Source: Saprospiraceae bacterium (GTDB taxonomy: Bacteria; Bacteroidota; Bacteroidia; Chitinophagales; Saprospiraceae). From it: a DNA stretch of 64,000 bases. The notes below the pieces were generated by a model that was given only the letters and a program-made list of their open reading frames with translations, was not told where the DNA came from and ran no database searches. Of the stretch, positions 61,954 to 64,000 are shown piece by piece. Location of the stretch: positions 929,501-993,500 of the forward strand of contig JAHCHX010000001.1 of NCBI GenBank assembly GCA_026129545.1, read 5' to 3'. Position numbers and translations under genes: made by a program. Positions within the stretch are counted from its first letter, which is position 1. Each line of letters opens with the position of its first letter.

Positions 61954-63471
61954 TTACTCCGCGATAGCAAGGCGTTTTACCAACGCTCCCCGTTCGTTGC
62001 GGAGCGAGACGATAAAAATCCCCGTGTTGAGCCTTTCCGTTGCAATGTTGATGCGGTTGTCGCCGGGAGAAAGTCGAACGTTTTGAGACTGGCACAGCCG
62101 ACCTGCCGCATCGTGTACCGCGAGCACAGCCTCAATGTACTCATCGGAGGATACATTCAATACCGCTGGCAGCCCGCCCGAAACGGGGTTGGGCGATAGT
62201 TCAGCCACGGCCACACGCTCCAAGTCATTGGTGGATGTCAGGTTCTTGGTTTTGAAAACACCTATTTGGGCATTGGTGTTGGGTTGGCACACATCCCACT
62301 CGCTATATGCCCGCACCCGCCACAAAATGTCCCGATTGTTGGGGATGCCACCCGTGACCGTCACGGAGGTAGTGTTGTAGTGGACTTGATTATACATTTT
62401 GGGGTTGAAATTGGGCGCCAACCCGATTTCAAGGTTGTACATGGTGGCACCCGGCACCGTATCCCATGTAAAAGTGATTTCCTTGAAATGCACAGTCTGA
62501 GAGTCCACAGGGCTGATGAGATGCACCGTTGCGTTGTCATCAATTTCGGGCAGTGGGTCAAAAATTTGCAAATACTGCGAATGTTCAAAGTAGATGTTGG
62601 AACGCATGGCCTCTATCTGCTCGGGGGTGAACCGGGAAGCGCAAGCATCATAAGCATAGCCCATGATAAGCGTCGCGTCGGAGCGGAACTGTACCCCGTC
62701 GGGGTCGCGTTGGATGACGATGCTTTGTTGCTCGCTGTTGCAAGGCCAGCGATAGTTCAGATAGTCCGGTCGCGTGTCGCAAAAGCCATCTGCGGAAAAG
62801 TAGCAATTTGAGGTGTCCGTTTTTTCCACTGGGTGGCCATATATTTCAGCGGGGGCGGGTTGAGTGTAGTTCCAAGAAAAACCCTCCCAGCCCACAAATG
62901 GGTGCGGCAACGACAAATGATGGCCAGCCTCATGCGCCCATACCGTGTTGCCGGGGCCGGAGCAATTGACCCCAATCACAATCGCGTCTTGCCAAGCATA
63001 GCCGCAGTTGCCCGCAGGGTTCGACACCACAAACACATTCATTCGATTGGGCAACCTATTGGCATTTATCATTTCGTCGCCGCCCGGAAAGTATTGGTGG
63101 TCGTTCCACGCGCTGTTGTTGTGATAGCGCACGGGGTCGCCCGGCATCAAATAAAAACGAATCCGGCCTTCGGCAAACTGAGCGTTCATCTCGCACACCG
63201 CCCGCAAGGCTTGGTCCATTTTGTAGTGTCCTGTTCCAAAACTGGTGCCTACCAAATGTATGGTGATGGGGACGTACAGCCACGCCGTGTCATTGTCGCC
63301 ACGGGCTTGGGTGATGTTCGCCCTGTTTGCTTGATACCATTCAAGCCACGGTGATTTCCCGGTATAGCCACAGCCCGTGCCGGTCTCGGAAATTGGATGT
63401 TGCGCAAATGCATCTTTCGACAAGAGATTGACCAGCAACAACAAAAGTGCGGGGTAAAGTTTGATTCGCAT
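61954..63471 (-). CDS. secreted M43-like zinc metalloprotease with T9SS type A sorting tail
   Basis: A 505-residue exported protein from the ATG at 63471 (RIKLYPALLLLLVNLLSKDA, signal peptide through about residue 23). The catalytic region carries NTVWAHEAGHHLSLPHPFVG: HEAGH plus the following H matches the HExxHxxxxxH zinc motif of the pappalysin family M43. DAIVIGVNCSG precedes it and a cysteine pattern (CGYAWQDA) surrounds it. A fibronectin type III-like domain follows (DSQTVHFKEITFTWDTVPGA). The end is a type A sorting domain: LSPNPVSGGLPAVLNVSSDE, AVLAVHDAAGRLCQS, and TGIFIVSLRNERGALVKRL. T9SS export to the surface or medium is expected. Substrate unknown. Confidence 0.92.
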   Translation of the reverse strand: MRIKLYPALLLLLVNLLSKDAFAQHPISETGTGCGYTGKSPWLEWYQANRANITQARGDNDTAWLYVPITIHLVGTSFGTGHYKMDQALRAVCEMNAQFAEGRIRFYLMPGDPVRYHNNSAWNDHQYFPGGDEMINANRLPNRMNVFVVSNPAGNCGYAWQDAIVIGVNCSGPGNTVWAHEAGHHLSLPHPFVGWEGFSWNYTQPAPAEIYGHPVEKTDTSNCYFSADGFCDTRPDYLNYRWPCNSEQQSIVIQRDPDGVQFRSDATLIMGYAYDACASRFTPEQIEAMRSNIYFEHSQYLQIFDPLPEIDDNATVHLISPVDSQTVHFKEITFTWDTVPGATMYNLEIGLAPNFNPKMYNQVHYNTTSVTVTGGIPNNRDILWRVRAYSEWDVCQPNTNAQIGVFKTKNLTSTNDLERVAVAELSPNPVSGGLPAVLNVSSDEYIEAVLAVHDAAGRLCQSQNVRLSPGDNRINIATERLNTGIFIVSLRNERGALVKRLAIAE

Positions 63472-63624
63472 TGAACACAGAGTAGGTTTGAATAGTTGGA
63501 CGGGAAATTTGGGTACAGGTGTTTGTTCGCGAGGCAAATGTCTGCTTTCGCCGCCACATTTCAACAAAGTCAGTTGAGACAAGCGCCAAACCGCGACATT
63601 TTTTTATGAAATATCATTTTTTAC

Positions 63625-64000
63625 TCATCGCGCAACAACAAACGGCAGTGTTTTCACCCCTCCTTCATGCAGCACCACCAAACGATAGGTGCCTGCGGGC
63701 CAAGAAGCGGATGGCAGATGAAGCAGCGTTCTGTCACTTCCGACCAACTGATTTGACTGCCAAACGATACGCCCCATCGAATCATGCACCGAGTACTGAA
63801 CCGATTGGTGCAGCCAACCCAAAGGCGTCTCCATCGTGAGCGGCTGACCCGCCGTAAGCAGCGTCGGGTAACAGCGCCAGCCTTCGGCATCGGGTGCCGA
63901 GGTGGATACGATGACTGCCGATTTGAAAGTAGCCGAAGGGCTGAGCGTGGTGCAGACATACCAATCGTTGAAAGGGCGCACACGCCAGTAGTAGTTCTGA
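63625..64000 (-). CDS. T9SS cargo protein, C-terminal end (cut by window end)
   Basis: Only the last part of this gene is in the window; it continues beyond 64000. The visible frame reads QNYYWRVRPFNDWYVCTTLS, the end of a fibronectin III-like domain. A type A sorting domain follows: WRCYPTLLTAGQPLTMETPL, VQYSVHDSMGRIVWQSNQ, and AGTYRLVVLHEGGVKTLPFV. The protein is thus an exported T9SS substrate of unknown function. It lies directly upstream, on the same strand, of the M43-like protease gene, and the two may be related secreted enzymes. The beginning cannot be described. Confidence 0.85.
   Translation of the reverse strand, partial: QNYYWRVRPFNDWYVCTTLSPSATFKSAVIVSTSAPDAEGWRCYPTLLTAGQPLTMETPLGWLHQSVQYSVHDSMGRIVWQSNQLVGSDRTLLHLPSASWPAGTYRLVVLHEGGVKTLPFVVAR

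Noticed and set aside
1..64000. CRISPR array, rRNA or tRNA genes
   Set aside because: No spaced direct repeats of the right size were found outside the in-frame protein repeats, and no cloverleaf-like or rRNA sequence was seen in the gaps.

Overview
The window looks like chromosomal DNA from a member of the Bacteroidota, most likely a Saprospiria-type (Lewinella/Haliscomenobacter-like) gliding or surface bacterium. The evidence is a PorP/SprF protein paired with an OmpA-family protein, several proteins carrying type IX secretion (T9SS) sorting domains, a large SprB-like adhesin with a type B C-terminal domain, many lipoproteins, and promoters of the Bacteroidota form TTTG-N17-21-TAnnTTTG. I see no rRNA, tRNA, CRISPR array, transposase or prophage.

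Layout. 1-2.3 kb: the end of a dUTPase, a sugar-phosphate nucleotidyltransferase and a family 9 glycosyltransferase (envelope sugars). 2.5-6.2 kb: PorP/SprF, a PorE-like OmpA protein and a DUF1573 protein. 6.2-10.1 kb: a small membrane protein, a HerA-like ATPase, a DUF2461 protein and a lipoprotein. 10.3-14.8 kb: a minus-strand operon (coiled-coil protein, membrane-anchored PspA-like protein, histone-deacetylase-like enzyme), divergent from a TIR-like membrane-anchored protein and an ARPP-1/DUF6569 lipoprotein.

14.9-30.0 kb is the most unusual part. It is a 15-kb minus-strand operon of four very large proteins: an S8 subtilase, a DUF6603 protein, an 1119-residue protein with a central transmembrane hairpin, and a 1908-residue protein. 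One consensus promoter lies upstream of the subtilase and none of the four has a recognisable signal peptide. I cannot assign it to a described system and it is my main candidate for new biology.

30.4-37.5 kb: an ECF sigma/anti-sigma pair, a flippase, then a sugar/secondary-metabolite catabolic set (double DUF1080 protein, Tat-exported Gfo/Idh/MocA oxidoreductase, exported amidohydrolase). 37.6-42.5 kb: a small lipoprotein, a helical protein of unknown function, a T9SS cargo protein, an AraC regulator and a cupin. 42.6-52.0 kb: a giant FG-GAP/UnbV lipoprotein, UbiX, a Spy-like periplasmic protein, a TapB-like protein, phosphatidylserine decarboxylase, aspartate-semialdehyde dehydrogenase, and a coiled-coil protein ending in six nearly identical 57-bp repeats. 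52.1-64.0 kb: an M19 dipeptidase, the 1.55-kilo-residue adhesin, imidazolonepropionase, a lipoprotein, a second flippase, an M43-like metalloprotease with a T9SS tail, and the end of another T9SS cargo protein.

Most calls rest on motifs read by eye. No alignment or database search was run.
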